This document shows, piece after piece, positions 44,991-55,715 of a stretch of 64,000 bases of DNA. Numbering within the stretch: position 1 is the first letter of the stretch; the number at the start of each line of letters is the position of its first letter. The DNA is from Leptidea sinapis (Eukaryota; Arthropoda; Insecta; Lepidoptera; Pieridae): assembly GCF_905404315.1 (NCBI RefSeq), contig NC_066290.1, positions 9,981,453-10,045,452 of the forward strand, given 5' to 3'. The notes below the pieces were generated by a model. The model made no database searches. It worked only from the letters and a program-made list of their open reading frames with translations, and was not told the origin of the DNA. The position numbers and the translations under genes are program-made.

Positions 44991-45157
44991 CTAATGACTT
45001 AGGCAAGTCATAATATTATTTGCAGGCCGTGGCTTCAGTATAAGTTTGCCAGTTTCATCACATGACATGTTGAAGTCATTGAGAACTGACCGAGTTCTGG
45101 CAGTTATGATGCTCGGCGCTATAACCTTCCTGTGGACTCCCATCATGAATAATAACA
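44991..45157 (-). CDS. CNEP1R1: CNEP1R1 homologue, last coding exon
   Basis: Acceptor TTCCAG (45163-45158), then LLFMMGVHRKVIAPSIITAR, TRSVLNDFNMSCDETGKLIL, KPRPANNIMTCLSH and TAG at 44993-44991. The FNMSCDETGKLILKPRP ending is the hallmark of the CNEP1R1/TMEM188 family (human ...YNMSCDDTGKLILKPRP). The first two bases complete a Val codon begun in the preceding exon. The exon includes the end of the second membrane segment and the cytosolic/nucleoplasmic tail. Confidence 0.92.
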
Positions 45158-45454
45158 CTGGAAGTTAAAATTTCAAAATAAATTTTATTTAACCTTTCTC
45201 ACATATATGCATGGGTGCATGGTATTTTGTGAGGGATTAATTTGGATTACCAGTCACAAAAAACCGCCCAGCTCCTTTCTGAAGTTCAGAACCGGGTGTC
45301 TGACGGAGAAGTCTGTGGATAGACTTCTCCGTCAGGCATTTGAGGCTTACATGAGTGACTGGTTTATTTTGACACAATTGTGAAATAGATCCTGCAGATG
45401 GTGCCACAACCTTAGAATAGAACAAACATGCCAAGATTTATGGATCATGGTGTT

Positions 45455-45630
45455 CCACTATAGTGTGGTTTACAAGACCCATTATTCAACATACAACCAA
45501 ACTGAAATGAGCTTCCTTGTGCAGTGTTTCCAATACAATATGACATGGGTACTTTATAAAATGTGAGTACACCTTGCAAAGTTGGTTATCAGTTAACCCG
45601 CTCGTTTGTCCTTCTCTTCCTTAAAAAACT
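45455..45630 (+). mobile_element. CR1-like LINE tail, decayed
   Basis: 'aatgagcttccttgtgcagt', 'atatgacatgggtacttt' and 'cgctcgtttgtccttctctt' place it in the common tail family. Located in a CNEP1R1 intron, antisense. Confidence 0.6.
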
Positions 45631-45705
45631 CATGTGTGAGATTACCAACTATGTCAAGTGTCTGAAAAGTTAACATTAGTTGGTAAGATTTTCTTGATGA
45701 AAATA

Positions 45706-46000
45706 AGGGACGAGACGAGCAGGACGTTCAGCTGGTGGTAATTAATACGCCCTGCCCATTACAATGCAATGCCGCTCAGGACTCTTAAAAAAACTCAAAA
45801 ATTTTGAGGGGGACTACAACTGTGCTTGTCACCTTGAGACAGGATGTTAAGTCTCATTTGCCCAGTAATTAAACTAGCTATGGTGCCCATCAAACCGAAA
45901 CAGAAAACTGCAGACAGAAATAGGTGCCATTATTGTACCCATAATCTAGCTGGCATCCTGTGCAAAGGAGCCTCCCACTGGTGGAAGAGAGTGCTGGGGC
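45706..46000 (+). repeat. SINE/MITE-like repeat S, longest copy
   Basis: Runs from 'gggacgagacgagcaggacg' through 'aatgccgctcaggactctta', 'aagtctcatttgcccagtaa' to 'caaaggagcctcccactggt'. This copy defines most of the family consensus used for the others. No tRNA head or open frame. Confidence 0.7.
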
Positions 46001-46118
46001 GTATTTCAAATAGTGTGGTTCGAGTACAAAGTCAGGAAGATCACTTAAAAATAAGAAATCTTTTAATAACTGTGCTTAACCTTCATTATTAATACTAATA
46101 TACTTAGCAAATATTTAC

Positions 46119-46253
46119 CTAATAATGTTGATGTTACAGCAAAGAACGGATGATTCCATAGAGACTGTGTCAGTGATACAACAGGAGTGAGTGGATCTGT
46201 CAGCCAGTGCCAAGCAGCTATAGCTGTACACAACGACACAGTTGCCAATACAA
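46119..46253 (-). CDS. CNEP1R1: CNEP1R1 homologue, third coding exon
   Basis: Acceptor TTTTCAG, donor GTAAAT. The exon completes an Ile codon and encodes VLATVSLCTAIAAWHWLTDP, LTPVVSLTQSLWNHPFFAVT and STLL. The first membrane segment is about residues 34-51, the second about 70-86 across the next splice. The SLWNHPFF block is diagnostic. In other animals this protein holds the phosphatase CTDNEP1 at the nuclear envelope/ER, where the pair dephosphorylates lipin and limits membrane lipid synthesis. Confidence 0.92.
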
Positions 46254-47469
46254 CTGAAAATAAAACAAATTCATATTAATATACTAGCTGTGACTGTCTT
46301 CCTCGTGGCTTTGCCCAAACAGTCTGTCAAACAGATATACATTCTATAGTTTTCTGGTTTTGAGATTGTTAGCAGAACACACAACAATTCTTTAAAAAAT
46401 ACTAAATGCACAGTTTTTACTTAGTTGCTATTTTATTATATAATCTATAGATGACCTCTTATCATTCCAGTTGTAAAATCAATGCACATAAATAATGTTT
46501 ATTTAAAATAATAATAATATGTATTACATAATTATACTTTTTTATATGGCACATACTTATTAAGTTATTATTTGATTGAAAACTTATTTGATTTATTTAA
46601 TGCATCATAGAATAATTAATACAAATTTGTTACTTAATAGTCCACTCAATAGTTTTTCAAATTCAAATTCAAATATTTTTATTCAAAATAGGATTTAAAA
46701 TCACTTATTGAACGTCAAAATCTACCATTGTTATAAATGTAAATTTTCCATCTTGTGCAGGTTTAATTCCGTTATATTTAATTTCTATGTATTGTCAAGA
46801 TGCTTGTGAAACAGTCATTACAAATGAAATAGACTTATTATATATAATTGATAGGGTGGTAGTAATAAAAGTATTATTAGAAAAGCTCTTCTGTAAAGCA
46901 CAACTATGAATACTACAACTAATAAATAACACAACTTCAGTATTATATATGAAACTATTAGTCAGATTAGGACTAGGTTATATTATCCAATTACATACAT
47001 AAACATTATAATACATGGTATTATTTTTAAAACGGAGAGATCCCTGTGTTATTAATTATTGTTCTCTCTCAAAGGACTAATTCTGCCAAAGTGTTGGCAG
47101 TAATTTAGCTGACATCAAACAAAAAATCTGATGAAGTTATTGAAATAAATAATTTACTTAAATTTAATTTACAACCAATTCTTGAAAATAAGACAAAAAG
47201 TTATCCAATAGTGCCTTTATTGATGGGAGATTCATTTATGAGGGAAAGGCCCTTTAAACTCATTATTCTTTAAAAATAAAAATAAAGGTTGTCCAATATA
47301 CAAATACAATCCTAATGTTGTGACTTAGCAATGATACAATGTAGATTATAATATATGTTCATGATATACAATGTTGGCTGCAGGGTAAAAAAGAAAAATA
47401 AACATTACCAGCTGATTATGTTAAGGAGAATTAATTAATTTTTAAATAAATAAGATTAATAAAACTCAC
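46254..47469 (-). other. CNEP1R1 intron 2
   Basis: Contains a reversed Helitron-like piece at about 46280-46445 and a LINE tail scrap at 46658-46735 ('aaattcaaatatttttattc'). The remainder is AT-rich without recognisable elements. Confidence 0.5.
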
Positions 47470-47541
47470 TTCTCCACCTAGTTGTTGCAGGCTGCAAGCA
47501 TGCTATAACTTCTGTTAACCTCCGTTCAAAAGCCTTCAAGT
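47470..47541 (-). CDS. CNEP1R1: CNEP1R1 homologue, second coding exon
   Basis: Acceptor TTACAG, donor GTGAGT. It encodes (D)LKAFERRLTEVIACLQPATT then RWR, against human EDLKAFERRLTEYIHCLQPATGRWR. This 72-nt exon is too short for ordinary open-frame detection. Both splice phases fit their neighbours exactly. Confidence 0.92.
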
Positions 47542-47758
47542 CTGTAAGAACGGCTTGCAAATATGAGAAAATATTTAATCAATTCTAAAATATTTAATAT
47601 TGGTTGAAGACAAAATGTAATATTTTTAAATTTGTTCTTACGGATTTATAAATTTGCCTATCCTAATACATGGTTCCAATTAAATCGATTTTTTTATAAT
47701 TGAAATACTTTGCATCCAATTTTTGATACTGTAAATATTATTACAATTAAAAGCTTAC

Positions 47759-47786
47759 CATCACAAGCAGTTTGTTCCAAAGACAT
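47759..47786 (-). CDS. CNEP1R1: CNEP1R1 homologue, first coding exon with start
   Basis: Only 28 nt: ATG at 47786, encoding MSLEQTACD before the donor GTAAGC; the last G joins AC of the next exon to make Asp. Human has MNSLEQAEDLKAFERR, so the start is well supported. All four exons (28, 72, 135, 167 nt) sum to 402 nt, 133 residues plus stop, against 125 in human. No frame break is seen, so the gene looks functional. Confidence 0.88.
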
Positions 47787-48264
47787 ATTGATATTGGTAG
47801 TGGCAGACGGTTGTGAGACGTGAGTAGTATCAGACAATGGATAAGTGGTTATGTAGTAGCATTGTTGAAACCTAATAATAATTACTATCCTCAAACTTGT
47901 TTCTAATACAGCATGAAGATTTTACGAGTAGGTAATCTAGGTATCATCAGAATTCTGAGTTTTTATTTTGGACTTTAGTTTGAATCTGAAAGTCTGTCAG
48001 AAAGACAAAGAGAGTTTAAACACTACGTCTGTCACATAGATATGACCGAAGACAGCTGTAAAATGTAAATTATTTTTGAGTTAGATCTTATTAAACTTCG
48101 AATATTGACACTATAGAAGTAGCCTCCTAATGGTTTTGACAGTAGTCTTAGGTGTTGCCATAATATTTTATGACTAAAATTACCCCTAACAGAATAATCT
48201 AACGACACAATGTCACATACTTCACAGATGATTGGGAATATAATTGAAACAAACGGAATAACGA
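47787..48264. promoter_or_regulatory. Probable CNEP1R1 5' UTR/promoter region
   Basis: Region directly upstream of the CNEP1R1 start. No TATA box at a convincing distance, and no repeat until the LINE tail at 48265. Called by position only. Confidence 0.3.
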
Positions 48265-48694
48265 AATGCTATTCTAGCGCTCTACAAAGCGCAGGTCCGG
48301 CCACACATGGAGTATTGCTGTTATCTACCGCATTTATCACGGGGAGTGTTCCGAAGAGCTGTTCAACCTGATTCCTACCGCCGTATTCCACCTTCGCACG
48401 ACACGCCACAAACTAGGATATCATCCCCACCATCTAGATGTGTGGCGGTCCTCCACAGTGCGGTTTTCAAGGAGCTTTCTTCCACGTACTACAAAGCTGT
48501 GGAATAAGCTTACTTGTGCGGTATTTCCGGGACGATACAACATGGGTACCTTCAAAAAAAACGCGTACACCTTCCTTAAAGGCCGTCAACGCTCTTGTGA
48601 TTCCTCTGGTGTTGCAAGAGAATGTGGGCGGCGGTGATCACTTAACACCAGGTGACCCGTACGCTCGTTTGTCCCCCTATTCCATAAAAAAAAG
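48265..48694 (+). mobile_element. CR1-like LINE tail, well preserved
   Basis: Reads GECSEELFNLIPTAVFHLRT-like, HKLGYHPHHLDVWRSSTVRF, SRSFLPRTTKLWNKLTCAVF, PGRYNMGTFKKNAYTFLKGR and a stop after ECGRR; the 3' UTR ends 'attccataaaaaaaa'. Nearly the same as the copy at 36395-36712, so this family was amplified fairly recently. Confidence 0.75.
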
Positions 48695-48897
48695 CATGTA
48701 CTTACTGATAATAATTATACCATTATATTATTGAAGTACTATAACATAACAACAGATTTCATATAAATCACGATTGCCTATTATAATATTAAGTCAATAC
48801 TACGGTTACCTCACCCAAAACCAATCAAAAAACCCTCACTCAACAAGTATTCCATTCCGGACTATTTAATAGAACACGCTCAGCTTCTCTTAGCGAT

Positions 48898-49820
48898 ATG
48901 TCTAAATCTGTCAACCAATCAGAACTACAATCAAGAGACACACTGGATATGACTGATAACCCATGCACCCAGCAAGCACCTCCACCCTGGCAGCGGGTGC
49001 CAGGTACTAACAAGCGGAAAAAACAAGCGATTCACCACCAAACAGCACTCCCGTGCCAGTATCAAATAGGTTTTCTCCTCTAGCCTTAAATGAGAAGAAC
49101 TCCACACCGAACCTAAAAACGAATAAGCCTCCGCCTATCGTTCTATATGGAATAGAAGACGTAAATGAACTGTCTAAGCTTATAGAATCAGTATGTGATG
49201 CCAAACTATTTAAAATAAGGATAGCAAACTAAAATTTACTGCGAGTTCTTGTAGATTGCCCGGAAACCTACAAGGATGTGATATCGGCAATAAGGGCCAA
49301 AGGTTTGATAGGTCACACGTTTACGCCAAAAGAAAAGAAGGCATATCGCATAGTAATAAAGAAACTTCATTATACCACACCTCATAGTGAAATAATCGAT
49401 GCGATAGAAGCTACTGGTAATAAAGTCCGTGGAGAAATAATTAACGCCCGATATGGTCCAGACAAAACTCCATCTTTTACATTTTTCGTCAATTTGGAAC
49501 GAAATAATAACAACAAAGCAGTGAAAAATATAGAGTATATCCACCACCAGCGAGTAATAATAAAAGACCCTCGAAAAGCGAAAACAATTGTTCAATGCCA
49601 GCGCTGCCAGCAATATGGTCACTCCAAAAATAACTGCATGCGGCCCTATAGATGCGTTAAATGTGGAGAAGGACACAAGACCGCTGATTGTGCAAAGGAA
49701 GATCGCAAATCTCCAGCAAATTGTGCTTTGTGCACATGCGACCATCCTGCAAACTATAAAGGCTGTCAGGTTTATTTGGAAATCGCGTCCAGAAAGGCAA
49801 ACCAAAACAGTCCCGGATGA
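48898..49820 (+). pseudogene. Jockey ORF1 (gag-like, CCHC zinc knuckles), broken
   Basis: Starts at 48898 (MSKSVNQSELQSRDTLDMTD). After frame changes near 49025 and 49230 it continues with LLRVLVDCPETYKDVISAIR and the long frame to 49820. The latter has KKLHYTTPHSEIIDAIEATG and three knuckles: CQRCQQYGHSKNNC, CVKCGEGHKTADC and CALCTCDHPANYKGC. This is the RNA-binding chaperone of the jockey clade. The C-terminal part continues beyond the nested insertion at about 50560-50860 (SYSDIT; then IDQLIQQIGTLLNLL in another frame). Confidence 0.75.
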
Positions 49821-49821
49821 T

Positions 49822-50545
49822 GACATCACCATCGCGAACGCGACACCCACACAAACACCGACACAGACACGCACACACCGCCTTCGCAGGCGTAGGCGCG
49901 GTCAACCACCGCAAACCACTGGCACTCGTCACTCTGACGATGGCCAGCGGCCCGCACCCTAGATACACCACACATTGTTTTGATACCCGACGAGACGTTA
50001 GTCCTCGTCCTGTAATCGTTTCACTACACTCACTAACACACGGACTGACTGACGGACTGACATACACCACTTACACAACCACAAACACACTTCACAAACA
50101 GACACAAACACAAACATACATGCACACTAACATTTACACTACTTACACACATACAAACATACATACATACAATCATAAACACATACATACACACTTACAT
50201 ACATTACACTAAACATCACCACACTCGCCGGCGAGTGTGTTCTTCTCATCTTTTCATCTTCATTTTCATTTTCATTCTCTCTCCTTCCCACAAGCACACA
50301 GCCGGTCTGAGGTTCGAGTCTCCTTAGGAGACGCCCCGCGAGTGTTGTTGCGTAGTCTTTGCGGCCTCCACGGCCCACGTCCTACTTCGCTGTGAAAGCC
50401 AGGGCTGCTAACAGCACAGAGGAGGTTTTAGTCGGTATGGGGCGTCCGCTTACGCGGACACTCGAGTCCGACATATTACGCCCCGTTCCGGGGCGTAAAT
50501 ACGTAACAGTATTTCCTCCTCTCAAAAAAAAAAAAAAAAAAACAA
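49822..50545 (+). mobile_element. Insertion inside jockey ORF1 ending in poly(A)
   Basis: The jockey ORF1 sequence is interrupted by about 720 bp unlike it: a CAC/CATA-rich stretch (50040-50215), a 'ttcatcttcattttcatttt' run, then a GC-rich 3' part with 'gtcggtatggggcgtccgct' and two GC-rich hairpin arms ('ggggcgt'/'acgcccc'), and a 20-A tail at 50524-50543. The A tail and position argue for a retrotransposed piece of another LINE or SINE. I do not know the family. Junctions are approximate. Confidence 0.5.
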
Positions 50546-50872
50546 AACAAAACATAACAGAAAACACCCTGCTCGACCTTCTATGAACGACATGAAATTA
50601 ACTAAACCAACTGAACCACAAGATCACCCCAACAAACCCTCGCTAGCACCTAATCCCACCCAACTCCGTGACAAGCGAAGCTACTCTGATATTACAGCAA
50701 ATAGAGGCAGCCCTAACACTGACTGTAAAACTGAACCCAACCCTCAACAAAGTCGGATTGAAAAAATCTTAATAAAACAATCCCAAAAAGATAGACCAAC
50801 TCATTCAACAGATAGGTACTCTCTTAAACCTATTGACGTCCGTTGTCTCTAAACTACATTCGTAATCCCCTT

Positions 50873-53402
50873 AGGTATAGCAACGTGGAACATCAATGGG
50901 CTGTCATCGAACATACTTGAACTTGAAGAAGTAATTAAAAATAATAATCTTGACATAGTTCTTATCTCCGAGTCACATTCCTCAAAAAATAGTCTCTACC
51001 GAATGAAGGATTTCAACATCTACTTTACGCCTCATCCTGACATAGGCAAAGCTCATGCGGGCACCGCAATAGTGATAAGATCAAACCTTAAACATACCGT
51101 GCTGGAGGCATACTCTACCCAACATATTCAGGCTACTACCATAAGACTTGATGACCGAGCAGGTCCGGTAAGCATAAAATAACCTATCAAATGTTTCAAG
51201 ACTACTTTTCTCACCTTGGAACCAAATTCATATCAGGAGGGGACTGGAACGCTAAGCATACATATTGGGGTTCTCGCATGACTCTTCCTAGAGGCCGAGC
51301 GCTTAAAAGCTGCTTTGATAGTCTCCACCTCACCCCAATATCCTCGGGAGAACCGACGATCTGGCCAACAGATATTAACAAGACTCCAGATTTGTTGGAC
51401 TTCTTTGTAACCAAGGGGATCAGCCATCTTTACTCCACTGTAGAATCGAGCCTTGACGGTTCATCTGATCATACGCCGGTAATCCTCACCTTAAGTACTT
51501 CAGTCATTCATGCCGAGCCATCTGACTCCTTATCTAGTGGAAAAACTGACTGGCATGGCTTTCGTAATTTCTTGGACGAATATATCCAGTTAAATGTTCC
51601 TATGAAAATTCCGGAGGATATTGACAATGCTTGCTTGTACCTCACAAACCTGATCCAAGTATCGGCATGGAAAAACTCACCAGTCTCCACTCGCCTTCCA
51701 AAGATGTCACTACAATCAGCAGATATTAAAGAAAACTTTAGAGAGAAACGAAGACTACGAAGAATCTGGCATCAATCTCGCCATCCTGCAGATAAAACCG
51801 CCTTCAACCGAGCAGCAAAACAGCTAAAGAAGCTTGCAAGATCAGGCAAATTCTTCATTCCGAAATACTCTCCAAAGATTGTCACCTCAGGGAAAGGGCG
51901 AAACGTCGCTTTGGAAAGCTGCTAAATCCTTTGCAAAGCCGCAAGAACATCACGCTCCCCTCAAACAATCAAACTCATGGGCTCGAACGGACGCTGAGAA
52001 AACAGAAGTATTTGCCAATTATCTTGAAAATGTATTCAAGGTGAATGATGGTGGCGATGAATCTGAGATTGATAAAGTACTTGGACAAGATCTCCAGCTA
52101 TGCCTGCCTCTCCGACCCACATCTCCAAAGGAAATCGCGTATGAGATTAGACGACTGAATTCCAACAAGGCACCTGGATTTGATTTAATTACTCTCACAG
52201 TTCCTAAAAATCTTCCCAGAAAATGCATAACATTTTTTGCCTCACTCTTTAATGCTACCATGAGAACTTCATATTTTCCCATAATCTGGAAAGTATCGGA
52301 AATTATTATGATTCACAAAGCTGGAAAACCTCCTCATGAAGCTTCATTATTCCGACCAATAAGTTTAACTCCAGTGATATCAAAATTATGGGAAAAAAAT
52401 ATTTTTAGTCCGCTTGAATGAACTCATGGTAAACTGCAACATCATTCCAAAGCACCAGTTCGGGTTTCGGAAACAGCACTCGACAATTGAGCAGATGATT
52501 CGGGTTCATCACGAGATCAGACGCTGCTTTGTAATGAAACTTTTCTGCTCTGCGGCATTTTTAGACGTTCACCAAGCATTTGACAGAGTCTGGCACAAAG
52601 GGCTATTGTGCAAAGTTAAAGACAAACTCCCATACTCTCTCTCTACCTCATCATCAAGTCCTACCTGGAAGACAGGCTTTTCCAAGTGAAACAGAGAGAT
52701 GCCAGATCTACACTACGAAAAATTGAAGCCGGCGTTCCACAGGGTTCAGTACTTGGTCCCGTAATGTATAGCATATTTACTTCAGACTTACCGGTATCTG
52801 AAGACGTCACCGTAGCAACATATGCCGATGATGTAGCCTACCTTGCAAGCGATGAAGACCCAGCACAGGCTAGTAATAAGCTCTAACACCTTTTAGACGA
52901 GACCCATGCATGGATGAATAAATGGCGCATTCGGGCAAGTGCTCAAAAATCGAACCACATCACCTTCTCGTTAAGAAGGGAAAATTGCCCTCCTGTCAAA
53001 CTTGGCTCTGATGTTCTACCAGATTCTGAGAAAGTGAAATACCTAGGCTTTAACTTAGACAGAAGATTCACCTGGATTTCTCACATAAAGAAGAAACGGG
53101 ATGAAATTAATCATAGGTTCCGAAACCTTCACTGGCTCATGGGTAGAAACTCTGTCCTGTCTACTGACAATAAGCTTCTAATCTACAATGCTGTATTGAA
53201 GCCCATCTGGACCTACGGAATCCCACTGTGGGGCTCTGCCAGCAAAAGCAACATCATGCTCATCCAACGTGTGCAAAACAACATCCTGCGTACCATCACA
53301 AGTGCCCCATGGTATATTTTGGCGTTCCCAGTGTTCAGTCGGAAATTGATAAATTCAAAAGGAAATACGCTGATCGCCTCTCGGTTCACCCAAATACCCT
53401 AG
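50873..53402 (+). pseudogene. Jockey ORF2 (endonuclease-reverse transcriptase), frameshifted
   Basis: Begins about 50873 with IATWNINGLSSNILELEEVI, the APE-type endonuclease start, followed by DIVLISESH and, past a break near 51180, FISGGDWNAKHTYWGSR and SSDHTPVILTL (catalytic SDH). The RT domain follows: FRPISLTPVISKLWEK, QFGFRKQHSTIEQM, AAFLDVHQAFDRVWH, GVPQGSVLGPVMY and the catalytic ATYADDVAYLA near 52820. Then KVKYLGFNLDRRFTW and TYGIPLWGSAS. Breaks include one extra A near 52393, an extra CT near 52640 and others near 52887. Inactive, but every main motif is readable. Confidence 0.85.
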
Positions 53403-53578
53403 CTAATGATCTCCTAATCCGTCCCAGAGCGATGAAAAGGCTGAAAAGGAAGGATGTGTTATAGGAAGGCAGATGAGACACTGGTCTCTTCGTCTAAACG
53501 TCATACTCACCCAACTCATCCGCTTATAGTCTTGTGACTGATCGCAGATCCGACTTAGATAAAAAAAAATACTACGGT

Positions 53579-54009
53579 CAGAACTCTAAGATTGATTATC
53601 GGGAAAAATATTGTCTTCTTTTTTATTTCTAATCACTTAAATATATTTATTTTCTTTCTTAAAGCTATTTTTTTAATGTATTAAAAGCTATGGTGTATCA
53701 AATTTTTCTAATAAGTACATAGTAAAATGCATTATACTATAACATCCGACCAGCGTTTTATATAAGTAGACTTTAACTTATACAGATAACATAAAAACAT
53801 TTATTTAAATAAACACATTACTTGGTGGCAGTAATTTTCAAAGCATAACCTTAAAAAAAACCCATTGGGTGCGAAATATTACATATTTCGTCTGTGATGT
53901 ATTTAGTTTTAGCAATTGAAATGTAACTATTTGACAAAATTATTAAAATAGTCATGTTATTTACATATTATTTTGTAAATTTAAAGAGACCACTTACCTG
54001 AATTATAAA
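53579..54009. other. No gene recognised
   Basis: AT-rich flank of the jockey insertion. Reads as old unique sequence. Confidence 0.35.
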
Positions 54010-54180
54010 CTCCATCCACTTTAAGTTTGATTATGCTGTTATTTGGACAGATTTTCACTGAACACTTTGTCATTAAGTGTATTTCAAGCGCTATCAAATC
54101 AACTGAATAAATACCCTGCCTAATAGACGCAATGACAGAGTTTTGCTTCAGACATATTATAAGCGTGATTGTTGTTTATT
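54010..54180 (+). repeat. Dispersed repeat D, copy 2
   Basis: Matches 32595-32785 block by block ('gattatgctgttatttggac', 'cagagttttgcttcagacat', 'gcgtgattgttgtttatt'). The middle has a short deletion relative to copy 1. Confidence 0.6.
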
Positions 54181-54295
54181 GTACGTAAATGAAAACATAT
54201 TATAAAAACTTAAACTTGGAGTACCGCCGGCAGTGGAGCCAAGGCAAGGAAATAAAATAATTTTTCAGCAGCAGAAAATAAAATAAATTCTCAGC

Positions 54296-54565
54296 ACCTA
54301 CAACTTCAAACTTCCACCCGTCTACGATCAACACCTATTTTTTATCGCGATTTTTATATTATTCTATTCCATCCACAGATCCGCAATAGAGTTGCAAGAT
54401 GGCAATCTAATATAAGTAATAGTTATTGTAGTTCGATAAATTTTATGAACGATATATTTGGTAAGTCTGAGAATCGGTCGTCATCTATTTTCTATACTCC
54501 AAAAGTTTCGATTATTGAATTTTTTTAATACTTTAAATGGCAATACAATGTATGGGTCAGCTAGT
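54296..54565 (+). mobile_element. Non-autonomous Helitron, 5'-truncated
   Basis: Has 'acaacttcaaacttccaccc', 'gcaatagagttgcaagatgg', 'tttggtaagtctgagaatcg' and the end TGGGTCAGCTAGT (54561-54565). Its last T is also the first base of the next Helitron. Confidence 0.7.
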
Positions 54566-54745
54566 CTAATATATAAAATTCTCGTGTCGCGGAGTTTGTT
54601 ACCAAACTGCTGAACTGATGTGTATGAAATTTTGTCTGCATATCGGGTAGGTCTGAGAATCGGCCAACATTTATTTTTTATACCCCCAAAATTGTTTTTT
54701 TCAATTAATTTATATGGAAATACAACGCTTGCCGCGTCAGCTAGT
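54565..54745 (+). mobile_element. Non-autonomous Helitron abutting the previous one
   Basis: Starts TCTAATATATAAAATTCTCG directly at the 3' end of the preceding copy and ends TTGCCGCGTCAGCTAGT at 54745. Only about 180 bp, an internally deleted form. Confidence 0.75.
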
Positions 54746-54902
54746 AGTATAAATACCTGCTGTAAGCTATTTTAATAAGATTGACAAAAAACAAAATTTA
54801 AACAAAAACCCTTTAACATGGGTAAAACTACAACTATTTTATGGGAACATTTTCGTTGTTACTGTTATATGTTATGTTTATTTGGATTACGATAATATTA
54901 CT

Positions 54903-55186
54903 GAAAAAAAATATTTTTAGTCCACTTGAATGAACTCATGGTAAACTGCAACATCATTCCAAAGCACCAGTTCGGGTTTCGGAAACAGCACTCGACAATT
55001 GAGCAGATGATTCGGGTTCATCACGAGATCAGACGCTGCTTTGAAATGAAACTTTTCTGCTCTGCGGCATTTTTAGACGTTCACCAAGCATTTGACAGAG
55101 TCTGGCACAAAGGACTATTGTGCAAAGTTAAAGACAAACTCCCACACTCTCTCTACCTCATCATCAAGTCCTACCTGGAAGACTTC
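54903..55186 (+). mobile_element. Loose duplicate of jockey RT segment
   Basis: About 280 bp nearly identical to 52393-52669 of the jockey element, from the A-run through QFGFRKQHSTIEQMIRVHHE and AAFLDVHQAFDRVWHKGLLC to SYLED, then abruptly unrelated sequence. It lacks the CT insertion of the larger copy, so its frame stays open over the shared part. There is no 3' end or poly(A), so it is not a normal truncated insertion. Confidence 0.75.
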
Positions 55187-55540
55187 ACTATTGATCAAAA
55201 ATCAATACTTTTGGAAAGAAATTTTCATAATAGCATAATTAATTTAAGGCGAGCTTGTAGCAAATTTTATTGAAAACGTTAGGTGAAAAGTGGAAGCGAA
55301 CTCCTTGTTTTTTAAATGAATTGGCATTGGCATCAAGACACACTTCACCCGACCCTATTGTTAACTTTAACTCTAAAGGAATATATAAATCAAACCAATA
55401 ATGTTTGAAAACTAATGTTTTTTTAAATACAAAAATACTATTCGCAAGCTAACCGGCTTTTGCCGAACTTCTAAACAATGTCTTTCAGCCACAATTTTCT
55501 TGTTTCACCGCTTAAAGTTTGTCCGCTTCTACGATCAGTT
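55187..55540. other. Unassigned sequence between RT pieces
   Basis: No gene. 'acttcacccgaccctattgt' and nearby text resemble transposon interior but cannot be assigned. Confidence 0.35.
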
Positions 55541-55715
55541 TCGGAAATACAAATGAAGTGAGGAAGCTTCAGGAAGGAAAAGCACCAGGATATGACTCAT
55601 TTGACCCAACCATCCTGAAAAAATTGCTCAAAAAGGGAATTAGGTACTATGCTCACTATCATCTACATTGCCTGCATACGACTGAAAATCTTCCCTTGCC
55701 AATGGGAAATTGAAA
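55541..55715 (+). mobile_element. Second RT fragment, different LINE
   Basis: Reads EVRKLQEGKAPGYDSFDPTI then LKKLLKKGIRYYAH, the N-terminal RT motif (xKAPGxDxI...LK.LP..G...L) of another jockey-like element. It is directly followed by a repeat S scrap at 55716-55800. Confidence 0.6.

Larger units (their letters stand above)
45158..46118 (-). other. CNEP1R1 intron 3 with hairpin and repeats
   Basis: Holds a perfect 15-bp hairpin at 45300-45335 (arms CTGACGGAGAAGTCT), a decayed CR1-like tail at 45455-45630 and a repeat S copy at 45706-46000. All repeats read in the + direction, antisense to the gene. Confidence 0.6.
48807..53567 (+). mobile_element. Jockey-clade non-LTR retrotransposon, full span, with 11-bp target duplication
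   Basis: An exact 11-bp direct repeat AATACTACGGT flanks it (48796-48806 and 53568-53578), and the right end is a poly(A) run, so the full inserted copy is delimited. Order: short 5' UTR, ORF1 with zinc knuckles, ORF2 with endonuclease then reverse transcriptase, 3' UTR. ORF1 and ORF2 have several frameshifts, and ORF1 is interrupted by another element at about 49822-50545. The copy is dead but structurally complete. Confidence 0.85.

Noticed and set aside
44715..45006. Minus frame starting MPKSLAYMMYYGAYRL as a gene
   Set aside because: It starts in a different frame across the CNEP1R1 stop and extends into what should be its 3' UTR; no family match.
49236..50070. Long minus-strand frames opposite jockey ORF1
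   Set aside because: They mirror the + strand ORF1, which has clear zinc knuckles; the minus translations have no motif.
50040..50215. CACA/CATA tract as a CRISPR-like or telomeric array
   Set aside because: Units are irregular simple repeats, with no spacers and no TTAGG telomere motif.
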